64,000 nt of DNA from Solirubrobacter sp963798325 (GTDB lineage: Bacteria > Actinomycetota > Thermoleophilia > Solirubrobacterales > Solirubrobacteraceae), in assembly GCA_963798325.1 (NCBI GenBank), contig CAWCSS010000008.1, positions 496,001-560,000 of the forward strand. Direction: 5' to 3'. Position numbers and translations under genes: made by a program. The notes beneath the pieces were generated by a model that made no database searches, was not told the origin of the DNA, and was given only the letters and a program-made list of their open reading frames with translations. Of the stretch, positions 55,379 through 63,195 are shown one piece after another (within the stretch, counting starts at the first letter, position 1; each line of letters begins with the position of its first letter).

Positions 55379-56737
55379 ATGTTCTGCCGACTGCCGCACC
55401 GTGTCGTCGTGTGCGCGTTGGTACTGGCGGTGGTGGCCGCGGTTCCCGCCGCCGCACAGCAGCCCGCGCACATCGTCTCGGCGGGCCGCTGACCGACATC
55501 GCGCTCGGGCCGACGCTGGACTGCCAGGCCACCGTCCACGGCAACGGCATGTACTGGCATCCCAACCAGCCACTCGGTGAATGTGGGACCTTCTTGGCCC
55601 TCGCCGGCAGGGACCTGTGGGGGCCAGTCGGGACGGATCGCGTCGTCGACCGGCAGCCGTTCGAGCCCGTGAGCCAGTCACCCGTGACCGGCTCGGGCAC
55701 CCAGGCCAACCCCTATCTGGTGACGACCACGGCGCGGCTGGGATCGCGCGCCGGGCGGTTCGCGGGGGTGCAGGTACGCGAGAACGTCCGCTACGTGACC
55801 GGCCAGAACTGGTACGCCGGCGACGTCAGGGTCACCAACACGTCCACGCACAAGCTGTCGTTCTACCTCTACCACGCGGCGGACTGCCATCTGCCCGACG
55901 GCGGCCCCTTCGGCCTCAGCTACGGCTATGCGTACACCGCCCCGTTCGGCATCACCGGCGTCGGCTGCTCGCAGCACCCCGGCAACCTCCCGACCGGCGA
56001 GCGCCAGGCACTGCTGCCGACCACCCTCGGCGACCAAGGCTACTCGTACATGCAGGTGCCTCTACCGGTCGGTGTGGGAGCGCGTCAACAACGGTCTGGA
56101 GTTGCCGAACACGGTCAGCGAGAACGTGCAGTGGGACACGGCGATGGCGGTCGCGTGGCTCTACGACGACGTGCACCCCGGAAAGTCGGCCGACTTCACC
56201 TACGTGGCCTCGTTCGCGATGCCCGATCCGCCCATCGAGCCGCCGATCGAGACGACGCCGCCGACCCAGCCACAGCCGGAGCCGCCGATCCCGGGGACGC
56301 AGCCGCCCGAGCCCGAAGACCCGGCGAGCGTCGTCATCGACGACCCGGTGTTCGTCACCGCCCCCGGCGACTCCGCCGACGTCATCGCCGGCTGCCGCAC
56401 CGAGCCGGGCGGGAGCTGCTCCGTCGAGGCCGCCCGCGGCCTGGTGCGCCGCGCGGCCGAGGTCCTTTCCGGCCACGAGGCGCACCTGCCGTTCCCGCCC
56501 AGCCCGTCACAGCGGCGTGAGCTGCGCCGCGACTGCGCGACCGAACTGAACGTGCGCGTCGCCGTTTACCAGCCCCCGGGCCACCGTGCCCGCACGTCCC
56601 GGCGCGCCATCGGCGTGTGCTGCGCGAGCCTGCGCGGGCGGTGCGGCACCGCCGCCTCGTCGGCGTTCACCGCCCTGCCGCGGGCCTCCGCGCTGGTGCT
56701 CCGGGGGCGGCCGCCGTCGGCTCGCGTAGCCTGCTGA
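55379..56737 (+). pseudogene. Secreted protein of unknown family, two frame interruptions
   Basis: ATG 55379 (AGGAGGG 8 bp upstream) opens a signal peptide ('VVVCALVLAVVAAVPAAAQQ') that stops at 55492. The mature sequence continues one frame over ('PLTDIALGPTLDCQATVHGN', 'YWHPNQPLGECGTFLALAGR', 'VRYVTGQNWYAGDVRVTNTS') until about 56060. There the frame shifts again into 'LYRSVWERVNNGLELPNTVS' and 'DDVHPGKSADFTYVASFAMP', a Pro/Glu-rich linker and a Cys-containing helical tail. The first shift needs one added base (near GCGGGCC, 55484-55490), the second one removed (near GTGCCTC, 56058-56066). It is either a decayed gene or two assembly errors. No family is recognised. Confidence 0.65.
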
Positions 56738-56756
56738 GCCTCGGCCCCATCCGTGA

Positions 56757-57836
56757 CTATGGGACCTTGAACCCGTCCTGGTCGACGATGACTTCGCCGT
56801 CGGCGCTCAGTCGTCCCTCGGTGCGCAGGTCGCAGATCATGTCCCAGTGCACGGAGGACTCGTTGGTGCCTCCGGTCTCGGGATAGGAACGGCCGATGGC
56901 GAGGTGGACGGTGCCGCCGATCTTCTCGTCGAAGAGGATCGTGCCGATCGGGCGGTCAATGCCGAAGTTGGTGCCGATGCCGAGCTCGCCCAGGTAGCGG
57001 GCGCCTTCGTCGGAGTCGAGCGTCGCCTGCAGGTAGGCGTCGCCGCGCTCGGCGTGGGCGTTGACCACGCGCCCCTCGCGGAACTCCAGCGTGACGTCCT
57101 CGACGACGACGCCGGGCGGCGAGCTCGGCACGGTGAAGCGGACCGTCCCCTCGGCCGACGTCTCGTGCGGGCCGGTGAAGACCTCGCCCGAGGGCATGTT
57201 GCGCTTGCCGTCGGAGTTCACCCACGTCCGGCCGGCCACGTTCAACCGCAGGTCGGTTCCGGGCGCCTCGATGCGGATCTCCGACGCCGGAGCGAGCCGC
57301 TCGATCAGCCCCGCCTGGAACGCCCGCAGCTCGCCCCACGCGGCCACCGGGTCGTCGCGGTCCAGGAACAGCGCGCGGGTCACGAACTCCGTGAACTCCG
57401 ACGTGCCCATCCCCGCCTGCTGGGCGGCGGCCGGTGTCGGCCACAGCGTGATCGCCCAGCGGCGCTTCATCATCAGCTCGCGCAGTTCGCCCCGGGCCCG
57501 GGCCGCGCGGGTCATCAACGACGGATCGACGCCCGCGAGCGCGTTCGCGTTCTCGGTGGCGATGATCCGCAGCGAGGCGTCGACCTCGCGCGCCTCGGCG
57601 AGCTCGGCCGAGGGGAGGGAGTCGAGCTGCCGGTCGCGCACATGGCGCCAGAACGACTCGTCCTGCCCGGGCAGGGCGGCGCGCAGCAGCGGCCACGCCT
57701 CGCGCAGCAGGATCTCCCGCTGCAGCGCCAGCAGCAGCGGCGCGGCATGGGTGGAGGAGCTGACGACGATCTGCTGCCCGGGCTGGACCTCGAGGCAGTA
57801 GTCGGTGAGCAGGCGGGCGAAGCCGTCGACGTTCAC
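56757..57836 (-). CDS. M29-family aminopeptidase
   Basis: This 359-residue protein matches the AmpS/PepS/thermophilic aminopeptidase length. It has 'ARARGELRELMMKRRWAITL', the first metal Glu region 'SGEVFTGPHETSAEG', and the late metal-site run 'LGELGIGTNFGIDRP', 'DEKIGGTVHLAIGRSYPETG' and 'NESSVHWDMICDL' (His-x-Asp). The enzyme removes N-terminal residues from peptides in the cytosol. GTG 57836 is the start: GGAGG lies 4 bases upstream and it overlaps the previous gene's stop as GTGA. Confidence 0.9.
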   Translation of the reverse strand: MNVDGFARLLTDYCLEVQPGQQIVVSSSTHAAPLLLALQREILLREAWPLLRAALPGQDESFWRHVRDRQLDSLPSAELAEAREVDASLRIIATENANALAGVDPSLMTRAARARGELRELMMKRRWAITLWPTPAAAQQAGMGTSEFTEFVTRALFLDRDDPVAAWGELRAFQAGLIERLAPASEIRIEAPGTDLRLNVAGRTWVNSDGKRNMPSGEVFTGPHETSAEGTVRFTVPSSPPGVVVEDVTLEFREGRVVNAHAERGDAYLQATLDSDEGARYLGELGIGTNFGIDRPIGTILFDEKIGGTVHLAIGRSYPETGGTNESSVHWDMICDLRTEGRLSADGEVIVDQDGFKVP

Positions 57837-58174
57837 GGTGCCTCCATCTCTGGGAACCACTCGGCCAGGTGCTTGCGCAGCGTCTCGCGCACGAACTGGC
57901 GCTCTTGCTGGGAAGCCATGCGGTAGCGAGCGAGCAGCGCCTTGTGCTTGGCGATCGGCGGCGCGCCCGCGATCTCCCAGCGCACCACGAGCCGCTCGAA
58001 GAGGAACTCCACCGCCCGATGCCAGGCGTCCTCGCGCGAGAGGATGTTCCCGCTCGCGACCTCCTTGTACTGCAGGCGCGTGGCGGGGGTGAGCGACCCG
58101 CGCAGCACCAGCGCGTTGCCCTGCTCGTCGCGGTATTCGGTCTCCGGCGCCTTGAGGCGATCCTTCTTCGCCAT
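57833..58174 (-). CDS. Conserved hypothetical protein, 113 residues
   Basis: This is a charged, mainly helical soluble protein: 'MAKKDRLKAPETEYRDEQGN', 'LVLRGSLTPATRLQYKEVAS', 'SREDAWHRAVEFLFERLVVR' and 'QERQFVRETLRKHLAEWFPE'. No known domain is recognised. The last codons overlap the M29 peptidase start by 4 bp, so they are co-translated. ATG 58174 is preferred because the upstream frame loses hydrophilic character and overlaps the divergent MBL gene. Confidence 0.65.
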   Translation of the reverse strand: MAKKDRLKAPETEYRDEQGNALVLRGSLTPATRLQYKEVASGNILSREDAWHRAVEFLFERLVVRWEIAGAPPIAKHKALLARYRMASQQERQFVRETLRKHLAEWFPEMEAP

Positions 58175-58244
58175 CGCCCGGACGGTAGCGTGCCGGGTCT
58201 TGCGCAAGCCGACCCGACCCAGAGACGTGGGCCGCGGAGAACGC

Positions 58245-59180
58245 GTGCTGCCCGGGATCTGGCGGCTGCGACTCCCGCTGCCGCTGCCCGGCGTCCCGCA
58301 CTGCAACGCGTGGGCGCTGCAGGCGGGGGACGGGATCGTGCTCGTCGACACGGGGATCCACGACCGGTCCTCGATGGCGAACCTCGAGCTCGCGCTCTCG
58401 CGCACCGGTCACCAGCTCGACGACGTGAGGCTCGTGGTCATCACCCACGCCCACATCGACCACTGCGGCCAGGCGCCCGAGATCGCCGAGCGCGCCGGCT
58501 GCGAGGTGTGGATCCACCCCGCCTACCGGCTGCACGCCGAGTCCAACCTCGACCGCAGGCTCGAGATCGCCGTCCTCTCGGGCGTGCCGGAGGAGCCGCT
58601 CAGGCGCTTCGCGGAGCGCGCCCGCGACATGGGCAGCGGCCAGTACGGCGAGCTGCGCTCCGACCGCGACCTGCTCCCGGGCGTGACGATCGAGACCGAC
58701 GCCGGCACGTGGAACGTGATCGAGACGCCCGGTCACGCGCCGTCGCACGTCTGCCTGCACCAGCCCGAGCAGCGGCTGCTGATCAGCGGCGATCACCTGC
58801 TGGGCCGCGTCTCGCAGTACTTCGACGTCGGCTACACGCCGGACCCGGTGGGCGAGTTCCTGCACTCGCTGACCGTCACCGACGCGCTCGACGCGCGGCT
58901 CGCGCTGGCCGGGCACGCCCGCCCGTTCACGGACATCCGCGCCCACATCGAGGCCAACCGCCAGCTCGTCGCCGAGCGGGTGCAGGCCGTCCGCGACGCG
59001 CTGGCCGGCGGCCCGCTGAGCGCCTTCGAGGTCGCCCGCTCGACCTACGGCGAGCGGTTCGACGAGGAGATGGGCAGCTGGCTGATGGCGCTCACCCGCG
59101 CCTGGCTCGTCCATCTGCAGGCACTCGGCGAGATCGCCAACGACGACGGCGATCCGGTCGAGCGCTGGGCCCTCTCATAG
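58245..59180 (+). CDS. MBL-fold metallohydrolase
   Basis: This 311-residue protein has the zinc motif 'VITHAHIDHCGQAPEIAERA', 'IETPGHAPSHVCLHQPEQRL' and 'LISGDHLLGRVSQYFD', then a C-terminal helical region ('IEANRQLVAERVQAVRDAL') as in LACTB2-like or winged-helix-containing MBL enzymes. GTG 58245 is preferred because GCGGAGA lies 4 bases upstream; GTG 58227 is in frame. It lies 12 bp before metF, so they may be an operon. Substrate unknown. Confidence 0.85.
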   Translation: MLPGIWRLRLPLPLPGVPHCNAWALQAGDGIVLVDTGIHDRSSMANLELALSRTGHQLDDVRLVVITHAHIDHCGQAPEIAERAGCEVWIHPAYRLHAESNLDRRLEIAVLSGVPEEPLRRFAERARDMGSGQYGELRSDRDLLPGVTIETDAGTWNVIETPGHAPSHVCLHQPEQRLLISGDHLLGRVSQYFDVGYTPDPVGEFLHSLTVTDALDARLALAGHARPFTDIRAHIEANRQLVAERVQAVRDALAGGPLSAFEVARSTYGERFDEEMGSWLMALTRAWLVHLQALGEIANDDGDPVERWALS

Positions 59181-59192
59181 ACTGCGACCGCG

Positions 59193-60101
59193 ATGCGGAT
59201 CGACGAACGAATCGCGAGCGGGGCCGAGCCCGCCTTCTCCTTCGAGTTCTTCCCCCCGAAGACCGACGACGGCGAAGCGAACCTCAACGCGGCGCTGGCC
59301 GAGCTGGCGCGGCTGGACCCGACGTTCGTGTCGGTCACCTACGGCGCCGGCGGCACCCCCGCCCAGCGCGGCAAGACGATCGACATCGTGTCGCGCATCA
59401 AGGCCGACCACGGCCTGGAGGCGATGGCGCACTTCACCTGCGTCGGCGCGACCGTCGACGAGCTGCGGGCGACGCTGGACACGATGCGCGACGCCGGCAT
59501 CGAGAACGTCCTCGCCCTGCGCGGCGACCCGCCCGCGGGCGTTGACGCGACCGAGTGGGTCGCGGCCGACGGCGGTCTGCGCTACTCCCGCGAGCTGATC
59601 GAGCTGATCCGCGCCGACTACGACTTCAGCGTCGGCGCCGCGTGCTTCCCCGAGGTCCACCTCGCCGCCGAGTCGGTCGAGTCAGACCTCAAGTACACCC
59701 GCGAGAAGGTCGACGCGGGCGCGAAGTTCCTGATCACGCAGCTGTTCTTCGACAACGCCGTCTACTACGACTTCGTGGCTCGTGCGCGCGACGCCGGCAT
59801 CGACGTCCCGATCATCCCGGGCATCATGCCGATCACCAACGCGGCCCAGATCAAGCGCTTCACGCAGATGTGCGGCGCGACGATCCCGCCCGGCCTGCTG
59901 CGCGAGCTCGAGCTGCGCGCCGACCAGCCGGACGCGGTGGCGGATTTCGGTGTCGCCTACGCGACGATGCAGTGCGCCGACCTGCTGGTCAACGGCGCGC
60001 CCGGCATCCACTTCTACACGCTCAACCGCTCGCCCTCGACGCGCGCGATCCTCTCCGCCCTGCGCTGCCTCGCGCCGTGGCGGCGCGCCGTCTCCGCCTA
60101 G
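59193..60101 (+). CDS. metF: Methylenetetrahydrofolate reductase
   Basis: This 302-residue TIM-barrel flavoprotein reduces 5,10-methylene-THF to 5-methyl-THF for methionine synthesis. Motifs are 'FSFEFFPPKTDDGE', 'VTYGAGGTPAQRGKT', 'AHFTCVGAT', 'VLALRGDPP', 'KFLITQLFFDN' and 'IIPGIMPITNAAQIKRFT'. It has the bacterial length with no regulatory tail. Its stop overlaps the convergent HDOD-GGDEF gene's stop by 4 bp (CTAG). Confidence 0.95.
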   Translation: MRIDERIASGAEPAFSFEFFPPKTDDGEANLNAALAELARLDPTFVSVTYGAGGTPAQRGKTIDIVSRIKADHGLEAMAHFTCVGATVDELRATLDTMRDAGIENVLALRGDPPAGVDATEWVAADGGLRYSRELIELIRADYDFSVGAACFPEVHLAAESVESDLKYTREKVDAGAKFLITQLFFDNAVYYDFVARARDAGIDVPIIPGIMPITNAAQIKRFTQMCGATIPPGLLRELELRADQPDAVADFGVAYATMQCADLLVNGAPGIHFYTLNRSPSTRAILSALRCLAPWRRAVSA

Positions 60102-61433
60102 CGCGACGTGCGGCGGCCGCCGGGCTTGGCCGCGTAGAGCTCGCGGTCGGCGGTTTCGAGCAGCTCCATGACCTCGGCGCCGTCCGGCGGCGTCTGGGCC
60201 ATGCCGACGGTAAGGCCGATCGGGCGTTCACCGGTCACGAGCTCGACCGGGAGCGTGTTGGTGATGTCCTCGGCGATCTGGGCCGCGGTGCGGCGGCCCG
60301 CCTCCTCGCCCTCGCGCACCCAGACGCCGAACTCGTCGCCGCCGAGCCGTCCGGCGACGCCGTGGCGGGCGAGGATGCGAGCGACCTCCGTGAGGACGAG
60401 ATCACCCGCGCGGTGGCCGTGGTTGTCATTGACCGACTTGAAGCCGTCGACGTCGCAGATCAGCAGCGCGCCGTAGGTCCCGGCCGCGAGCTCGCGGCGG
60501 ACGGTCTCGATCCAGGAGCGGCGGTTGTGCAGGCCCGGTCAGGTCGTCGGTATGGGCGACGGCCTCCAGGCGGCCGACGGCCTCGGCCAGATCGCCGGTC
60601 GCGCCCGTGGGGGCGACGCCGGCCTTCTCGGCCACCTCGTCGAGCAACTCGACGCTCGCCCCCAGCCGCTCCAGCGCGATCCCGAGCAGCGTGCGGTCCG
60701 GGTCGCCGCCGGTGATCAGGTGCGCCAGGACGTCGGCGACGGCGACGCAGGCGGCCTCGTCGGACGGGCAGGCGAGCCCGGTCGGGCCGCCGTGGTGGTA
60801 GGCGATCGCGCGCGTCACGTCGTCGTCGGGCTCTGACAGTCCGACGAGCAGCGCGCCGGCGGCGGCGTGGTCGAGCCCGAGGACCTTGCGCTCGAGCTCG
60901 GCGCGCGGGGAGCCGTAGGGCGCCTCGGAGGCGATGTCCTCCATCGCCTGGATGCCGAACGCGGCCGGCATCAGCAGCTTGCCGACGTCGTGCAGCAGGC
61001 CGGCGAGGTGCGCGGTGTCGGTGTGGGCGCCGCGCAGGTCGGCGGTGGTCGCGGCGTAGGCGGCGACGGTCACGGCGTGCACGTGCAGCTGCCCGCGGCT
61101 CAGCGACGCACCGCCGGGGAAGCTCGACAGGAAGCGATAGGTCTCGGCCTCCAGCGCGATTCGCACCAGCGCGCGGCGGCCCAGCAGCGTGACCGCCTGG
61201 CGGATCGTGCGGGCGCGGATCGGGCGGGCGTTGGCGGCGCTGTTGGCGTAGCGCAGCAGGTTCGCCGAGAACGCCTCGTCGGACTCGATCACCGTGACCA
61301 GGTCGGTCGTGGTGCCGTGCGGGTCGTTCGCGAGCGTGCGGATCCGCGCGACGGTTCCGCTCAGCACCGGCAAGGGACCGATACGCCGGAGGGCGTCGTG
61401 AACACGGGTGTCGGGCTTGTCGAAGCGGGCCAT
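60098..61433 (-). pseudogene. HDOD-GGDEF two-domain signalling protein, frame interrupted
   Basis: Residues 1-~290 are an HDOD domain ('LSGTVARIRTLANDPHGTTT', 'FSANLLRYANSAA', 'LAGLLHDVGKLLMPAAFG'). The frame then breaks at 'AHTDDLTG'. One base too many in GGGCC (60532-60536) shifts it. The next frame gives the expected GGDEF sequence ('LHNRRSWIETVRREL', 'ALLICDVDGFKSVNDNHGH', 'GGDEF' at 60329-60343) to the stop at 60098. Restored, the protein would be about 445 residues and synthesise cyclic-di-GMP. No RxxD product-inhibition site precedes GGDEF. Assembly error is a strong alternative to true loss. Confidence 0.85.
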
Positions 61434-61478
61434 TCAGATGTGGTGTCGGCGGCTTTCGCCGCAGCCATGAGCGCGGCC

Positions 61479-61775
61479 TTACGGGCCGGTTTTTGGTGCT
61501 GTGGGCTCGATGTCCAGTGCGTGAGCGATCCGTGGGGCGCCGTCGGAATCCCACGCGACATCAACCTGATCATTGCGTCTATAGGTCCCGATACCCCATG
61601 CGCCCAGGAACCATCGCCAGAAGCCAAGTTTGCCCTCTTGGACGAGCTCTTTGGGAAACACCAGGCTGCCCTCGGAGACGCGGTAGTCGCGCCCCAACTC
61701 CTGACGCACTCCATTCACGTAGACCGTGAACGGCTCGCGCACACCTGCGGGTAGGGGCACTCGTGACTCCGCCAT
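61479..61775 (-). CDS. Conserved hypothetical protein, 98 residues
   Basis: This is a small beta-rich soluble protein: 'MAESRVPLPAGVREPFTVYV', 'GVRQELGRDYRVSEGSLVFP', 'GKLGFWRWFLGAWGIGTYRR' and 'NDQVDVAWDSDGAPRIAHAL'. The pattern 'TVYVNGVRQELGRDYRV' resembles tail-tip-like 'xVNGxxLxxGxDYxV' strands, but no function follows from that. It lies 45 bp upstream of the HDOD-GGDEF gene on the same strand. Confidence 0.65.
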   Translation of the reverse strand: MAESRVPLPAGVREPFTVYVNGVRQELGRDYRVSEGSLVFPKELVQEGKLGFWRWFLGAWGIGTYRRNDQVDVAWDSDGAPRIAHALDIEPTAPKTGP

Positions 61776-61822
61776 GAGGCCTGGGAGAGTACGCCGCCGC
61801 GGCCTCTAGGCTCTCCCGCCCG

Positions 61823-62473
61823 ATGTCCGTGCCGTATCGAATCCGCCGTTCCGACCGCGCGCGGAGGATCCGTGTGAGCGTCGACGGCAACGGCCAGGTC
61901 GAGGTCGTGCTGCCCAAGCGCTCGCCGGAGCGCCACGCCGAGGAGGCGGTGCGGCGCCTCGCGCCGTGGATCGAGCGGCGCCGCCACGCGGTGGCCACCG
62001 CGGCGCGGGAGGTCGGCCGCGCGCCCGGGACCGTTCCGTACCTCGGAGAGGTGCTGACGTTGGTGCCCGAGCCCGGCCGCACGCGCGTGCACCGGCGCGG
62101 TGACCGGCTCCTGATTCCCGAGGCGGACGCCGCCGTCGCCCTGGAGCGCTGGTACCGGCGCCAGGCGCGCGAGGAGGTGGCGGAGCGGCTGGACCGCGTG
62201 TGCGCCCGTGTCGGCTCGCGCTACGACGGCCTGACCATCCGCGCCCAGAAGACCCGCTGGGCGTCCTGCTCGTCCAAGGGCGCGATGTCGTTCAACTGGC
62301 GGCTGCTGCTCGCGCCGCCGGAGATCCTCGACTACGTGGTCGAGCACGAGGTCTGCCACCTCGAGGTGATGGACCACTCGCCGCGGTTCTGGCGGCTGCT
62401 GGGCTCGCGGGTGCCGGACTGGCGCGAGCGCTCGGCGTGGCTGCGCCGCTACGGGCCGACGCTCACGCTGTAA
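61823..62473 (+). CDS. YgjP-like metallopeptidase domain protein (SprT/DUF45 type)
   Basis: This 216-residue protein begins 'MSVPYRIRRSDRARRIRVSV' and has the zinc protease motif 'VVEHEVCHLEVMDHSPRFW' (HExxH plus third His), preceded by 'KTRWASCSSKGAMSFNWRLL', the DUF45/WLM-family signature. A cytosolic protease role is likely, substrate unknown. Its end overlaps the convergent gene by 11 bp. Confidence 0.88.
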   Translation: MSVPYRIRRSDRARRIRVSVDGNGQVEVVLPKRSPERHAEEAVRRLAPWIERRRHAVATAAREVGRAPGTVPYLGEVLTLVPEPGRTRVHRRGDRLLIPEADAAVALERWYRRQAREEVAERLDRVCARVGSRYDGLTIRAQKTRWASCSSKGAMSFNWRLLLAPPEILDYVVEHEVCHLEVMDHSPRFWRLLGSRVPDWRERSAWLRRYGPTLTL

Positions 62474-62783
62474 GCGTGGCGCGCAGGGCCACGAACGGCT
62501 CGTCGGCGTCGAGTGGCCGGCGGACGAACCCGCCGGTCCAGGCCGCGATCGACCCGTCACCGTGGATGTCCACGCCGCCCTTGGCGGAGGGACCCTTGAC
62601 CTCGATGCGTGCCACGACCCGCTGCGCAGGTTCGTAGCGGGAGCCGAACACGTCGATCGCGGCCGCCCGGCCACGACGGAGCTCGCGCGCCTTGTCCTGG
62701 ACGTACTCCATCGCCTCCTCGAGCGACGCGTGCTTGGCGCGCTCGAAGCGCGGCCCGGCGCGGACGACGACCTTGTAGCTCAC
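62463..62783 (-). CDS. Conserved hypothetical protein, 106 residues
   Basis: The protein starts at GTG 62783, which overlaps the upstream SSI-type lipoprotein's stop as GTGA. It shows 'RAGPRFERAKHASLEEAMEY', 'KARELRRGRAAAIDVFGSRY' and 'VARIEVKGPSAKGGVDIHGD'. It is a soluble alpha/beta protein with no recognised domain. Tight coupling to the inhibitor lipoprotein may or may not mean shared function. Confidence 0.65.
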   Translation of the reverse strand: MSYKVVVRAGPRFERAKHASLEEAMEYVQDKARELRRGRAAAIDVFGSRYEPAQRVVARIEVKGPSAKGGVDIHGDGSIAAWTGGFVRRPLDADEPFVALRATLTA

Positions 62784-63184
62784 TTGGCCTGGGAGAGCAG
62801 TGGCTCCACCCGGGCCCAGCGCTCGATCTCGCATCCGTCCTGGCGCGAGAACGACGCGTTCACGGCGTCCCCGCGGATGGTGCCCTTGATCGTCGCGGTC
62901 TCGGGCCCGCCGAAGATCTGCGTGCACGCCGTCCCGTCCGGCGTGGGGGCCAGGTCGGCGGCCGAGACGCCGGCCGCCGCGCCGCAGGCGGTGCTGTCGG
63001 TGGGCGCCTTGCAGGTGAGCGTGAGCGTCTTGGGCGGCGTGGCCTTGTCCCCGTCGTCGACGGTCACCGTCAGGTCGGCGAGGTCCGAGCTCCCGCTCGA
63101 GGCGGGCGAGGGCTCGTCGGACCCGCAGGCGGAGGTCCCGAGCAGTACGACGGCGGCGATGAGAGCCAGCGCGTGGTGACGCAT
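62780..63184 (-). CDS. Lipoprotein with subtilisin-inhibitor-like (SSI) domain
   Basis: This 134-residue precursor has a lipobox 'VLLGTSACGS'. The mature domain 'LTLTCKAPTDSTACGAAAGV', 'GTACTQIFGGPETATIKGTI' and 'FSRQDGCEIERW' aligns with the Streptomyces subtilisin inhibitor fold, including its four disulfide cysteines. By that alignment the reactive bond would be Gln-Ile in 'CTQIF', which differs from the Met-Val or Lys-type sites of known inhibitors, so the target protease is uncertain. Membrane anchoring would hold it at the cell surface. It is upstream of and coupled to the 106-residue gene. Confidence 0.7.
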   Translation of the reverse strand: MRHHALALIAAVVLLGTSACGSDEPSPASSGSSDLADLTVTVDDGDKATPPKTLTLTCKAPTDSTACGAAAGVSAADLAPTPDGTACTQIFGGPETATIKGTIRGDAVNASFSRQDGCEIERWARVEPLLSQAK

Positions 63185-63195
63185 GAGAGTTGAAG

